From: Charina bottae
Taxonomy: Eukaryota > Chordata > Lepidosauria > Squamata > Charinaidae
Direction of reading: 5' to 3'
Assembly: GCA_023362775.1 (NCBI GenBank)
Contig: JALMGJ010000013.1
Coordinates: forward strand, 28,002,274 to 28,066,273
Length of the DNA: 64,000 bases
Shown: positions 22,662-37,024 of the stretch, piece after piece
Layout of the letters: each line of letters opens with the position of its first letter
Position numbering within the stretch: the first letter of the stretch is position 1
Translations under genes and position numbers: made by a program
The notes under the pieces: generated by a model
What the model saw: the letters and a program-made list of their open reading frames with translations, nothing else
Databases searched by the model: none
What the model was told of the DNA's origin: nothing

Positions 22662-25600
22662 TGTAATCCATATTAACACACAGGCTGTCTTATTTGTTTG
22701 GACTCTGCCCATAAATTATCCAGGCAGCCTGAGAAGTGTTGGGGTGATTTTGGAAGGAAAACAAGGAAATAGAAGGTTCCCAGATTCTGTCAATGATTCA
22801 AGCTACAGATTCCCAGATTCTGGCCTTTTCTAACAAAACGTTTTATACAGGAATGAAATGACCGACGTTCATGATCTGTGTCAGATTTACAACTGAGGAC
22901 CCCAGGGCCAAATCCAGCCCTACAGCATCATCAGAAGCTCCCATTCTTCAGTTGCTGATCTGTATGGTAGAAACAGCAATGAACACCAATGAAATGCTCA
23001 ACTCTGCAGACTTAATCCCCATAAAAGCAGCTGCTGATGCACAGATATTGCGGTAAATGAACATTCACAAGCATCCAAAGCAAAGTCAGACTCTACACCT
23101 GGAAGACATGATGCACATGAAGCCAACGAGCAAGTAAGTTTACTTTGCATAATAACATCTGCTCTTATTAGACACTGAGGGAAGGAGCTATTTTAAAACT
23201 CTCAAATTTCTGAAACAAAACTTAGTCAATGGGCCTCAAATTCTGCCCCGTTCAAAGTTCAGTGAACAGAATGACAGGCAGGCAGATCCATCAGCGGTCT
23301 GACAAGCACTTCTAGGACAAAGAACAGCAAGAAGCAGACAAGCTTTATCAACAATTCCTTTCTTTGTTGCTGGTAATTTACCATTTATTTAGTCAAATGA
23401 AGAATTAGGCACTGCCCACTGTCATGGCACAGCCCTTGGGTTTCCTGGATTACTCAATCAGGGAGAAGGAAAGCTTCCCAGAGGACCAAGGGACCCCACC
23501 GGCCTCCCGTTTCTGGTCTGCACCGGTCCAGCTGGCAAAGGCGCAGAAGAGCAGGAGCTCCCGCGAAAGGGATGGGGAGCGGGGCTCGCAAATGACGGCT
23601 CTGTAGCCAGCACCCACTTGCTCTCCGGGCTGAGCTGGCATTTCTTGGGATCCCTTCTTGCCTTCTGTGGTGCTCAGCCTTTTCCACGCCCTTCCCATCA
23701 CCCGCCACACTTGCCAGACAGAGGAACAAAAGCCAGGTCTCCAGTGTTCATATAAACCTTAGCCAACCCTCCAGCAAAACCATCTCCAGGCTTATGTCTG
23801 CTTTTCTCTCTGAAGTGTGAGAGAGAGTTGATACATTAATGGATTCAGACAAGAAGGCATACAATACAAAAGTTGTGCTGGGATGAGGGAGCACCACCTC
23901 CCCCTTTCAGGCTCCAGAAAACCGCCCAACCCGCCTTCTGCAGGCACATAATCCAACTGTAGATCTGCAGAGAGATCCGAAGAATGCCCAAGAACCCAGG
24001 CAGAAAACAGGAGCAAAACCCAGGTTACGGTGCTTGCGGCTCTGAAGACAGCAGCTAAGAAAGCTATCCCTGCCCCAACAAATCCCTTTTTTCTGGTGGT
24101 AATAATAATTGAAGTGGTAAGCGCAAAGTAGAGGAGGAAGAAGTTACACTTAAAAGGATCTTGACAAACCCAGCAAAAAGGACTCTCAAAATCAATGCTA
24201 CAAAAAGCTGTAAAGATGGATCTGGAGACTTACAAGCCCACTCGTCTTCGGGAGACTTCATCTTGGCCCAGTCTGCCTTTGTCCCAGGCTGTGGCAGCTA
24301 AAAGGAAGTACCGTAGCACATCACCTCCTATTTATGAATTTTCGGCTCATCCTCTCTTTAATTAAATGGCGGCGGCGGCGGCTCCCTCCTTTTGCCTCAG
24401 TCCATTGGCTGGGGAAAGTTCTCCACATTTCTGGCTATAAAGCACAAACTCTGGCAGGCCTTCCCAGTTACTCCCAGAGGCTCACAATTTGCTCTAATGA
24501 CCACGTTTTCCAGAGTCAGTTTCAACCACAAAGAATGCAATGTAAGACCTCCTTCCAACTGTGTGTTCTGTGGACATGGGTGCATGTCTATCCATGCATC
24601 CATCTCCTCCTTCCCTCAGACATCCCTGCAACGCACTAGGGCAAAGGGCTTCTGCATCAATGATGTGGCAGTCATGGCCCATTGAATATTCAGAATTAAT
24701 GTTGCACATAACCTTTACTCCATAAAACATAACACTCTTTACTTCAGAGAGCACAACAATAAAAAAAATACTCCTGGTTTTCGAAATCACCATCTGTACA
24801 AGCCTTGTTTGCAAATCTTACAATCACCCGTAAAGCATCTGAGCATCATTGTACAAGAGGCCGAGAGATGCTCTTCTTCAAAGCTCTGCTTCCCCTTGGA
24901 ATGGCACTGGCTGAATCTTCGTGGAGGCTTATTTCAAATACTCCTATCCTCTTTATACCAAGCCAACAAATCTTCTTCGGCAGCTCACAATTAAAACCCA
25001 TTTTGTGAGCCATGAGTTAGTGGACTCATGAATGTCCATGACCAAGGAAGAATTAAGTTGCACAGAAATGATGCAGATCACTCCTCTTGCCAGGCACGCC
25101 AACAAAGCTACTTGGACGATGCGTATGCTCATACCAAAACAGCAAGCAGTATCTGATCACAAAAGTGTTAACCTGTTGTGTATCAAGGCAAAGCCTCCTT
25201 TGGGTTGAGGTCAACTCCTGGCGACTTTACAGAAATGATCATGCGTGGACCACAAGAATTCTATCCAGCCCTGCCACTGCTCATCAACCTGGTCACACAC
25301 ATCTTCCTTGGCCTGCATGTACACAGTGTTGGAGCCAGTTTAGGAGAGGTTACCACCACTTACCTGGCTCACCTGTGGTTAGGGTGGGCTTTACTTATAT
25401 AAAGAGAACTGCTGCCCTTGAGTACATCAGTAATTTCACACCACATGCACAGAATTGCTCATGCACGTTAGCTAAACAAAGGCAGACTTGTACTACAAAG
25501 AGAAAAGAAGCCTTCAGCTGATCTTGCTCCAGGAGAAATATGTAAAATATAAGGGAAAGGACAAAGAGAAGTTTATTAGGTATTTGTTTTCCCACCATGC

Positions 25601-28009
25601 TCATCACCACAATCTTTGGGATACATCTGCCCATCACTTAGACTTCCCCCCTGCTCTAGTCACAGAGTAGGGGATTCAGGGAGAGTTATGGGAGAATTCC
25701 ATGTGGTGGGTCACCATGCAACAGCCACAGCAAAAGTCCCAGCATAGATTAGTACCTAGTGACTGCCACTGGTGGATCACAGACTCTGTCACAGAAGACA
25801 TTCCCATGTGCACAAATAGGAAGGGCTAACAAAACTCAACCCACATGGCCATCCCAGCCACTTTCTATGCTACTCTTTGAAAAAAGCGACTAGGCTTGAA
25901 TTCCTGTCCACTTGCTTCCCATGACTTCTTATGGAAAGCACCGAATCGCAGGCAGACAGTACTGAAACAAAAGAAGGACTCTTTCAGTACATGCCAGTGA
26001 GTGAGTTCTCCCATAACCAAGAACATTTCCAATGTGCACTTGGTTTTGTGCTGAAGGGAAAATTACCCAAATCTGGGCAGACAGTTCCAAAGACAAAGGA
26101 AGCTACAGAGAAATATCTACAGGAGGTTCAAAACTTCAGGTCCTCCTGGACCAAGACCCACACCACTGGAATTCAAAAATCCGTGTTACAATCCCCAGGA
26201 TCAGTCAAGCTCAGTTATCCAACTCCGAATTAGAGCATGTCAAAAAAAGGTTAGTGAAATGTAACAGTACAGCGCAAGTGAATAAAGCATACAGAGGGAA
26301 TACTGGTGGCTAAAGTGAGCGCCGAGAGGACCCAACTCCAGTCACTTATTGGACTATATGGGGGGGGGTGATTTCTCCTGACTCAAACAACTGTCCTTGT
26401 TTCATCCTCCATGTGATGCTGTAATTATTTCTACAGTCCAATTAAGTGTTCCTTACAATTCTGATCAGATTCATCCCTGCAGTGACACAGCTGGTGGCCC
26501 CTTAATTAGCTGTATTTCCATCCTTCATCCTCTATGCCAAAGGTTGCAAGAGCGATGGGTTTCTTCTTCAGCAAAATTAATCTTGAGTTAAGAGTAAGGG
26601 GGGAGTTGACCCCCACGTCTGCACCACATCAGAGAAGTTGACTTTGAGAGCCGCATAATTTTCTTTCTTGGAACGCTTCACAGAGAAGGCTGGGTGCAAG
26701 ACTGTCAGACAGAAGGAAGCGGGGCAGAACAATAACGCAAGACCAGTCCCTCCTCTGAATGGAAGTTGGGTCGTGGGGGAACTCACACCCAACTGGTAGC
26801 TCAGTCCTGGAAGATTCAATCCTCATGTACTTATTTATTTTCTTATGTCCTGAAGTATTTCGACCCCACTCTGTATCTACTGATCTCTGAGCAGGATGCA
26901 ATCAAGGAAGCACAGTAGTAAGGCAGGCAATAAAACTGAAGAAGAACAAAACCCAACAGGAGCTGTTGTCACTGAGCTCCAGATTCCCACTTGGAACGAT
27001 GCCGATTAGTGTTGGCCTTGCCTCCTCACCTTGGAATGCCACAGCAACGGCAGTACTGCTCCAAGTAGGGGGACACAGAGCAAAGCCCCCCCCCCCCAGC
27101 AGATCTTAATATCCAAAAGCATTTCTCTTGGTTTTGGAACCCTGCAGAGCATGCCGCTGCCTTTGTACTTCCAATCAGAACGTGCCAATACTGAGCTCCC
27201 CACCCAAAAGACAGCATTTTCCCCTCTTGGGTGCCTGGGAGACAGGGAACAAGGCAAACAACAGGGATCAATTCTTTTAAAACACAATTCTGTTTTGCTG
27301 AAGTATTTGCCAAAAAAAGTATTATTTCATGGCCCAAATCTTGCTTTGCTGCGCACGCAGCGAAGAAACACTGCAAGAGTCCTATCCCCCACCCCCAAAA
27401 GCAACCAGAGAGCAGGGACAAGATCAAACAAAAGCCCACAATCCTGAAGAGCTCTGGAGAGATTATCCACAGCCTTGGAGGACCTGCTTCCTGTCCTGCA
27501 CCCAACGCAGGGAGGAGCTGGAGCAGGACCACAGTCACAGAACCAACCGTCTGCTCCAGGATGTCCCAGCTGCTTTTAGTGGGATGCAGAGGCCGGGCCA
27601 GAAAACCTCTCCCTGGCTCTGAAGCTGCTCCTCTTGAACAAGAGCCAGTCTCTTTTCCCTGTCATCTCAGCAGAGAAGCCTATTTGTCTGCTGAAGTAGA
27701 AGAGGAGGCCCAACTGCCCCATCCCACCCTGGCTGGTCCCAGCCAGCAGCCTTTCCCTCCCTCAAACTGCCCTTATCAGCCTGCCTTGTTTGGTTAGTCA
27801 GCCATAGCCAACAGTTTTGCACAGACGTGGATAAACAGAGGAGCGGAGCACACCCACATCCACCAGTCTACACCCAGCAGTTAAGATCTTGCCACTGGCT
27901 GGAAGTATAACCACCACCTTACCAAAAAAAAAAAAACAACCACCCCAAAACAGAATGAGCAGAAGACTGACAAAACTTGTTTTTTTCAAGATCAGACATA
28001 AACTGGTTT

Positions 28010-28012
<3 letters not shown>

Positions 28013-28041
<29 letters not shown>
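28013..28041. repeat. (GT)n microsatellite
   Basis: An uninterrupted dinucleotide run in the PAK4 intron. Confidence 0.9.
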
Positions 28042-28043
<2 letters not shown>

Positions 28044-31000
28044 AGGAAGTTGGAACTCTTGTCTATTAGAATGGACAAATAATGAAGACAAAGTCAGGAC
28101 CCATGGTGCATGGAAATAAGTCTCACGAATTCTAAAGGCACCCCTGCAGTTCATACAAGCTTAGCATCTCCAAAGAACATTGTGTTTTGGAAGCAGAAGC
28201 ATGCCTTGTTACCAGCCCTCCAACGGTACCCAGAATCCGTCCGTCGACCACTGCATCTAACCGGGGCCCTGCTAGGATCTTTCCCACTTGCCCCTGGTGA
28301 TGGGACCTGCCATCTTCAGCAGGCTGAGCCGCTCCCCTGCCCCTGAGCCACGGGTCTTGCTCTGTGGGGGCTGTGTCTAACTGCACTAATATTGGGGAAA
28401 GAAATTAGAAGAGCATATGATCAACTCATTCACGGGATAAGGTGCACGGAAGTTGAGCAAAGCTTATGTGGCTGATCCTTGCAACCCTCTGCCATACAAC
28501 TTTCTCCAGTGAAGGGGCGAGCTGCTCCTCTCATGCCCAGAAATCCAACACACTGGGCTGATCATGTCTGAACTGCACTTTGGAACATTTATTCTGCAGA
28601 GAGCCAGAGAGTACCCAGTCCTCTAGTCAACATTAAAGGTTTTCTAGTAGTCCTACAGAGCCACTGAAGCCTTCAGGCAGTTGCCTCTGAGCCTGATGCT
28701 CAGAATGAAAATTCCATCTGAGGCCTCTTCCAGGGCAGTGCCCTATACGCTCCATTGTCCTGCCAGCGGGGTGGGGGGCGGGGGGGAGAGGAGAGGAGAG
28801 GAGAGGAGGCGGCAAGGGAAGATTCAGCCCTTGGTAGGCAGGAAATAAAAACTGCAAATTAAATATAAATAGCTAGGGCACAGAACAATCATCATCTTGC
28901 AATTTAAGGATCTGCCAAGCCATTTTTACCTCGTGAGCTATGGAAAACATTCCTAGCATGAAATTTAAGGGCTTAGGAACTGTGGACTCTTGTTTTCTTT
29001 TGCTAAATCCTGGGGGCTTTTCGGTTGTCCCTGCCCTCAACTCTTCCTCACTTAGGCACAGCACCTTTCCCTTTCAACAACTCCTGACATAATACCTGCC
29101 CGTGTTTCTTACTTCCTTCTAATCCGCTCCTCAAAACTCACTGTATTTCCCAACAATAACTAAGCCCACCCCCACACAAGCAAAATGAATGAACGTGTAC
29201 ATTCTTCCACTATTACCTCCTGTGTCTTGAATTTTAATCTGCAAACTTCTTGGAGGAGAGATCTGCCCTGTAAGGATTGTAGACTAACAGTTTGCTATGC
29301 ATAGTCAGAACTGCACTCCATTTTGGAGGTTCCAGTATGAGTGCGTTCCAGCTGTTTTAAAATCTTAGCTTCCAGAAAGATTACCCACCCCCAAAAAAAA
29401 CTTCAGAAACAAATTGGATTATTATGACAGGATCTTTAAGATGTTGAGGATTTATCTGTAATTCCTTTATAAGCTGCTTCACAGTAAAAGATTGGGTGTT
29501 ATTTTTTAAAAGGAAATTCAGAACTGCAGAAACAGGTCGCACATTCAATCAGTAAAACTAACCCTTAATGATAAGCTGGAATTTTCAAGACAGTAGCATA
29601 AAAGCCCCAGTGGCCCAGATGGCACAAATACACTAAGCATAACAAATCAATTTACATACCACACAAAGTCAGAAACAAAACAAACCACCTGGTGGCTTAG
29701 TGCAATGTGCAAGCCAGACCACAGACTGCATTCAACTTTATTCAGCCCTCGTTATCTCTAGCCCTCAAGGAAACTGGGGGACTAAGCAACCTGGTGGCCT
29801 AGGAAATACTGTCCTGTATTGATCAGGGGTTTCCTGAACTGGGGAGGGAGGGAGGAACAGGATCTCGTCCTTCCTCCTCCAGCAGGTCTCCGTGCTGAGG
29901 CTTTCTCTTGCTCAGCTTCTTTGTTCCTTACCTCTATAGCCCCTTCCTGAATCGTTCTCACCACCATCCTGCAACTCTGACATATTTATGCAAGTCTCAG
30001 ATATGGACGGGGTACCTAGAAGTTGGGCTGCCCACCAGCCTTTCATCCTCCTGGCATTTTAGTGAGGACAGACGTTCTCTCAAAAATGTCAGGGCTATCC
30101 TTTGCCCACTCCCGGCTCCAGCCACAAAAGACTGTGCAGGCATCCCCCAGGGCAATCTGGCCAAGGAAGCCGTAATTACATTTTAACTGTTCCTGCTGGG
30201 TTGTTCCCTCCCATTTTTAGAACTTCACTTTTATAAGCTGCCTAAGAGGGACAAAAAGATAAACGCCGGGCAGAATAGTTAGACGGAAGATTTCTACAGA
30301 AAGGAAAATTCAGTTGACGTGACGTGTACACCGAAAGAAGGGAGTGCCCTCTGCCCGTGCCCGGTGCCTAAGGAAAGCCATGCTGGGTCTTCCAAGGGCA
30401 GCAGCCGGGCCAATCCCAGCCAAGGGCCCTCCTATCCTGAAGCATAAGGCTGGGAGGCGGAAGTGGGGGGCGGGGGGAGAGAGAACGAACCCAGGGCAAG
30501 GGGAAAGAACCCCCACTTCGGGAAGCACCTCCCCCCACCAGGCTCCGTGGGGGAAGGGGAGCAACTGGTGGCCACGATTCACTCACCTCTTGCATCAAAG
30601 TCAACTCGCTGGGGGGGCATAGATTACTCAGTGACGAACACGGAAGGGGGAGGTGGGGGAGGTCTCCCCCCTCTGGAAGAGAAGCCTGCCTGTTTCTCGG
30701 CTCAGAGTCAGCTGGCTGGACTGAGTAACAGATCCTCAACTCAGGCAGGGACACGCCTCCCCTTTGCGTTGCCAGCCCCAAAGCCCAGCCCACCAACGGC
30801 CTGCTGGGGGGTGGAAGGGAAAAGAGCGCCCCCGGTGGCCACGGGACACAGGCACAGGCAAAGAGGAGGAACACCTCCTTAGCACCTGCATGAACCAAGG
30901 GAGACGCATACTATGGCAAGCACTTCGGATTGGTTATGCCCAGAAAGAACATCTGGAACATCTGTCCCCTTCTGGAATGGTCACTGGAATGGTGGCAAGG

Positions 31001-31603
31001 GAATTCTCCACACACACTCAAAAGTTCCTATTACTGCAGATGTGACAGCGGCCACCTCTAGTTCCACTGTAGAGCCATTTCGTGTTTCCACCAGCTATTA
31101 TTTGCAATGGAAAAGTTAGCAAGTCCTCCTGGAAACAAATTTCCTTCCCACCGTCCCATCTCCAAGAAAACACCCCCATCCGGAGATGCTTTTAAAGTCT
31201 TTTTTCTCCCCTCCCCCCCAAAAAAACCCGACTCCTTGCACGTGCAGTATCGGATGAAACCGGGACTCTGGACCCTTCCACCAGCTCAGTTTCGCTGGGC
31301 TGTGCTTCCGCTCCAGCAGCACAAAGCACATTTAAATACATAGATAAGAGTCGAGGGAGGGAGTGGTGTGAGGCTCCCAGATTCAAGGTAGCAAGAGGAA
31401 AAATCCCCAAGGTGTGTTTCAGAAAGGGGAAGCAGCCTCATCCTTCGAGGGAAAGATTCTAATTTCGGCTTGACACAGAGTTCAAAAACGTGTATCTTTC
31501 TGGCTTCACTCATCCAGAATATAACCTAACACAGCAAACAGAACTGTAGGCTGGTCTGTTTCTGTTTCAGAGCAAGACAACAAGAGAACCCTGAAATATG
31601 ATT

Positions 31604-31670
31604 AGAGTAAGAAAGTTTAATTTTTTTAAAAAAAAATCAGTATTTTCTTTAAATTAAACTTTCTTACTCT
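31604..31670. repeat. Perfect 20-bp inverted repeat with 27-nt loop
   Basis: Arms 31604-31623 and 31651-31670 begin AGAGTAAGAAAG and are exact reverse complements. No TSD or transposon terminus was recognised. Confidence 0.85.
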
Positions 31671-33222
31671 CTTTGATCGTATCTAGGTCATGCTAAAGAT
31701 AGAAGACAGTGGATTACTATTTGCTAAATGTCTTTAGCAGAACAAATACATTTTTAGCATTATTTTGGCAGCCTATTCAGAATAGACACAATATAGTGGA
31801 TTCTGGGGTTAAAGGAATAAGGAAACCTGTGCCAAATCCTGCTGGAGGGGGGTCTCCCAACTTTTCCCACTTGAGGTTTGTTGTATATTCTCTGGCAAGC
31901 AGCCAACCCCACAAAGGTTTTAAGTTTTCCCCCCTTAGGAACCCCCCCTCCTCCCCCCCTTCATGGCGTGCAGTTCACTCCATTTCTTTGCTACTGTTTC
32001 CCCGAGGGCTTTTGCTTCCGGCCTGTGGTGCTGCAGAACAAGAAAGGGTTAAGCAAGCACCGGACAGCTCACGCAGTTTTCAGCCTGCAGCCAACGAGGC
32101 AGCTGCATTTGAAACAAGAACAGCCAATGGGGCAGCATCTGATGGCTACATACCAAAGAAGAGGGGAGGAGGGGGACCAGGGGAAGGGCGGACTGTGGCA
32201 AGATCCTGAAGATGGAGGGCGGGCAGTGCCAGGGCAGAAGCTGGATCCTGGAAAAGGACCCAGGGCCGCCTGGGCATCCCAGAAGGCAGGAATCCAACTC
32301 ATTAATTGCTGGACCGGTGAGACTCCCTCTAAAACAGGTGAGCCAGAGGGCAAGCGTGCGAGTTGCTTCCAGGCCAAGGCCAGCGTATCCTCTCACTCTG
32401 CCCCGTGGCATCTGCACAGGCAGCCCCAGAATACATGCCCTACCTCTGGAAAAAGCCAGCACTCCCAGAGAACCATTTCTGCTCAGCCTTAAGGCGAGAA
32501 CGGGTGACAGGTTAAGAACCACTTCTTCAGGACCTGACTCAGGAACACCAGGACTGAATCACCAGAGATAACTGGAAATGCAGGACAAGGGTTCTTGTCC
32601 AAATCTAGGTTCTTTAACTATGAGGCGAGACGAAATACACTGCACTATGGTTTCCTAGGAATCTTATTCCTTGTGATCTGAAATTGGGTAAATTAGTTCT
32701 CCGGCTGGAAAGGCAGAAGTAAGTCTGAGCCAAAAGATTCCAGTTCCCGGCTGCCTACTGCCCTGTACAACAGCAGAACCAACCAACCGTCTAAAAAGTA
32801 TTTGCAAAGAGAAGCCATCCTGGGAAATGGCTAATTAACAGCTGTTGGATGCCTTGGCTTTTGTTGTGCGGGCAAGGAGAAGAAAGGAATGGTGTCAGAA
32901 AAACTCCTGCATGTTACCCACCTGGTAGGAGCGCTCTGCTCTCTCTCTCGTGCCCCTGTTCAAAATGCCAACTCAGCCTCCTGGAGGATACCAGGTTGCA
33001 GAATGCTGTGCTTACTACCTCATGCCCGTCCAGCCTGTTCCGCACAGAAAAGGGCTTGCTGGCTGGGGACCATGGCTGCAGGTGGCAATGCTCAGCTGTT
33101 TAACTCCAGGGCAAAGAGCAGGCAGAAAATGAAATTCCAACAAAACGTAGACTTCGTTATTTCCAGCGTGGTCTGAGTGATCCAGTGGAAAAAGCACCTC
33201 AAAATCTATACTATAATTTCTG

Positions 33223-33810
33223 AGGAAGTGAGTGCATAAATCCCAAATCAATAATGCAGATGTATCAGGAGAAATCCTTGGGAGGAAAGCTATGGCAAAC
33301 CTAGACAGCATATTAAAAAGCAGAGACATCACCTTGCCGACAACGGTCCGTATAGTTAAAGGTATGGTTTTCCCGGTAGTGATGTATGGCTGTGAGAGTT
33401 GGACCATAAGGAAGGCTGAGCGCCGAAGAATGGATGCTTTCGAGCTGTGGTGCTGGAGAAGACTCTTGAGAGTCCCTTGGACTGCAAGGAGGACAAACCA
33501 GTCAATCCTAAAGGAAACCAACCCTGACTGCTCATTGGAAGGACAGGCGCTGAAGCTGAAGCTCAAATCCTTTGGCCACCTAATGCGAAGAGAGGACTCA
33601 CTGGAAAAGACCCTGATGCTGGGAAAGACTGAAGGCAAAAGGAGAAGGGGACGGCAGAGGATGAGATGGTTAGATAGCATCACCGATGTAACGAACATGA
33701 ATTTGAGTAAACTCTGGGAGACAGTGGAGGACAGGAAGGCCTGGCATGCTATGGTCCATGGGGTCGCAAAGAGTCGGACACGACTAAACAACTGAACAAC
33801 AAAAAATAAA
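33223..33810 (+). mobile_element. BovB (RTE clade) LINE, 5'-truncated
   Basis: An intact plus-strand frame 33232-33795 encodes the C-terminal part of BovB ORF2: ILKSRDITLPTTVRIVKG, YGCESWTIRKAERRRMDAFE, LWCWRRLLRVPWTARR, MRREDSLEKTLMLGKTEGK and HGVAKSRTRL. The 3' end reads AGTCGGACACGACTAAAC, then an A-rich tail. BovB is known for horizontal transfer between squamates and ruminants. About 190 codons remain with no stop. Confidence 0.92.
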
Positions 33811-35689
33811 GAGAAAATAGACAGCATTAAGAATTGTAGCCATTACCTATAGCAACTTCTCACCTAAAAGAAAAGTAGAGTAAATCCAGACTGCAAATCC
33901 TGGATTGTTGGATTGCACCCACCCCACCCCCAGTATGCCATAGCATGTTTTCATTCTCTGGTAAATTTTTATGCTCATGCAAGAAAGGGCTCAACTGAGG
34001 GCACAGGAAAGCCACTGACAGTTCTGCCATGCAAACACCACCACCAATGAAGAGAAGGGTGGAATATTTTATATGGACTTTCACTTTTGTACTTCCACCC
34101 CTTCTTGACAGAACTTGATTTGCAATCCTAACCCCAATCCAAAGCGATGAATATGAAGATATATGTAAATCACTCACTTTGCATTAAAACATCTTTGATC
34201 AAGCCACAACTGCATTAAAAATGGTTAAATGGCACTGGGGGTAATAGATGTCTGGGCCATGCATTTGACTTGAGCCAAATTTGGTTCTGCGCATCACAAA
34301 AGAACCAGCCTTTGCCACCGCTTCCAAAAAAAAGTCAAGTGTTACACAAGTCATTCTACTATTATGGGTATGACTTTTCTTTCAGCCTCCATTCAAGAAC
34401 AATCCAAGCTCAGCCAGCATGACACACACAAAAATTCACCTCTATCTCCCCCTGCAAAAAAAAACTCCAATGGCAGTGAGATCTAAGTATTAAAGCAGTC
34501 ACAAAGAAGTTGGACATTCCTTTTCGCTTGCCTATAATCCAGAGGCCTCCAAAAGGAATTTGTAGTAATGACGACAGTAATGCAATTTGGCAGCAGAGCG
34601 TACCGCTAGTGCTAATTATCTTTTAAAACGTCTATCCATATATTAGGCGAAGCACAGAAAAGCACAGGATAAAGGGCTATTTCTTCTGCCCATCCTCCAA
34701 GAGGAGATTCTGCCCTCAAAAAGATACAAGCCAGATTGCTACAGCTTTCAGAGCTTACCTCCTTTTAATGTGATTGTGAAATGCTGAGAGATTTTCAGTT
34801 ACGTTCTCCAGCTATATGACTTTATAACGGAACTTAATCAATCACAGAAGCAAATACATTTTATCAGACAATGAAATAATTGCAAGACCCAGAGAGAGAT
34901 GGGGGAGGGAATAAAGTTCAGAAAATATTCTTTTTTCCCACATGTTATTCACAGACCTCCTAACACTAATCTACTTTCCAGCTCTTTCCCCGCCTGCTCT
35001 GCTGTACAATCACTGCTCTTAGTGGGCAAACCCTATTAAAGCCAGTCAAACCCAGGGGTTGTCAAGAGGGACATCTGCACAGCAAGTTTGACTCCATACA
35101 TAAAAATACTGTGGATTCATGGAAATACCTCTGAACCCAACTGTGGGTTGTCACAAGTTGTGTTGAAGATATACAGACACTGTTATTTACATAGCCACCA
35201 ACCACCTTTTCCCCACTGTTTCAGGAGAGATATACCTGACACTCTATCAGATAAAGCAAGGGAAAACAGCATATATTTCAAACAAGAATGTGACTCTCTC
35301 CATTTTGAAACATAAAACCCACCACCCATTTGCAGCCCATTCTCTGGAAGATTTCACAATCCCTTCTGAAAAACCTTCATGCAAATAATGAATTTAAAAT
35401 ACAAGAAAAAGAGCTGTGACCAGCTGATCTTCTGCTTACATTTCAGTCTTATCAAGACATACACATAATACTCCAAAGGCTCTTGAAAGGTCTGGAGTGA
35501 CAGGAGTGAAAGGGCCACTTACATCTCCTCTGATTTGGACTGCTTATTACAGAGGCAACCACTGCAAGGAAACCCAGAAATAAATTGTGATGGGTGGAAC
35601 TAGAGAATGATACACACATCAGCACAATCCCCCCAGGCGTTGGGGTTGGGATGTTAGTATGGGGGCTCTGCTAAGGGTATATGTGATTA

Positions 35690-35835
35690 GTGGATTTGTG
35701 GTTTTACTGAGCCTTGATATCATTTTAAGTGGTTTCTTGGTTTAATGTCATCTTTTGTTTTTATTTTGTTCACGGCCCAGAGTTTCTCGGATAGATGGGC
35801 AGCCATATAAATTGGATTGATTGATTGATTAAAAG
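35690..35835 (+). mobile_element. LINE 3' tail (CR1/L2 group)
   Basis: Contains CGGCCCAGAGTTTCTCGGAT and GGGCAGCCATATAAATTG, typical of squamate CR1/L2 3' UTRs, ending in an (ATTG)n tail. No coding part is seen. Confidence 0.6.
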
Positions 35836-36965
35836 CACAATTCAAACAGCGTCCCCACTGTGTAGATATCGGCTGGTTTCTACACGACTCCTGTTCACCT
35901 GAATTGGAAGGGCTGATTGCATTTAAGACATTGCCTCAACTGGTGCAACCAAGAGGTGATGGGAATTGTGGGCCAATACAGTTGAAGGGCACCAGGTTGG
36001 AAAAAAACTATTCATGGGTAACAGGTTCCAGCTCAGCTCCTAAAAGCAACCAAGAACGGTAAAGACTGTTTACTTCGCAGCTTTTTAAATATTCTGTCCT
36101 CCTCAAGACCCTTGACTGAAATCCCTTTTATATTTATCTTAGAGAATTATTTCAAGACACTTTCCCAATTTCCTCCATGTGTCCTTAATTGTATGCAGCC
36201 TCTTTACAGGCAACACTGTTTTTAACTAGCCCCACTGAAATATCTGTGATGGGAAAGCAGCCATAGGCATGGGGAAAATAAGAGATAAAGACTCCCCTGT
36301 GACATTAATGAGCAGAGAGTGAAGTTTCGCAGATCTTCCTTAACCAACTTCCCACTCCATATCACAAAGACACACTTGACAGCCAAGGAGCCAGAATTGC
36401 TCCTTGTATGAAGAATCACAACCATCACAGCCGCTTCCGGACAGGTCCCCCTCCCTAATGAAGAAAGGTGAAAGGGGTTATCTGAGCTTCCCTCACTCAC
36501 ACATCTGCTGGCATACCATCATTCCATATTCTGGGGCAGGGGGAGAAAAAACAGACTAGATTTCAGTCCCGGGGACAGCTACCACTTCTACAGCTACATC
36601 CTTCTTGTGAAAATGAACAGTGGCAACATCCATTCACCAGCTTTCCTCAAAGCCACCATCGACATATCTGTGCCAATCCGTCTTCGTCTTCATCCTCATC
36701 TGATCCAGAAAGCTACTCCACTGAAGCTGCTGTGGGGCCTGAAGGCTGAAGATCGTACCACTTAGAAATAATCAGCAGCCACACGAAGAATAACTAAACC
36801 ACTTCAAAGGAGATGCAAACAGCACAGACTGGAGACACAGCAGCACACACATCCATGCACTTCTCACTTCCAGAGCCAGACACCCTTGTGGCTTCAGTTC
36901 TCTCTACACTTGACATCCCTCGGAGGCCAAACATGCACAGGATGAGAAAGGAGTGGGCCATCAGC

Positions 36966-37024
36966 GCACGCGCACACGCACGCACGCACGCACACGCACG
37001 CACACACACACACACACACACACA
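36966..37024. repeat. (CACG)n(CA)n microsatellite
   Basis: CGCACGCA-type units passing into a pure CA run. Confidence 0.9.

Noticed and set aside
24366..24382. ATGGCGGCGGCGGCGGC as a start of a gene
   Set aside because: Resembles a YY1/alanine-rich start, but the frame has no recognisable continuation and no CpG island surrounds it.
25180..25400. Possible retroelement tail (AGGTCAACTCCTGGCGAC)
   Set aside because: One phrase resembles a reptile LINE 3' end, but the remainder could not be matched to a family.
25931..26233. Plus-strand 100-codon open frame with non-repetitive composition
   Set aside because: No recognised similarity, no splice context, and within the PAK4 intron; too short to call without transcripts.
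30340..30900. GC-richer block in the PAK4 intron as an alternative promoter
   Set aside because: Long open frames on both strands and some CpG, but no promoter motif, exon or protein similarity that I could support.
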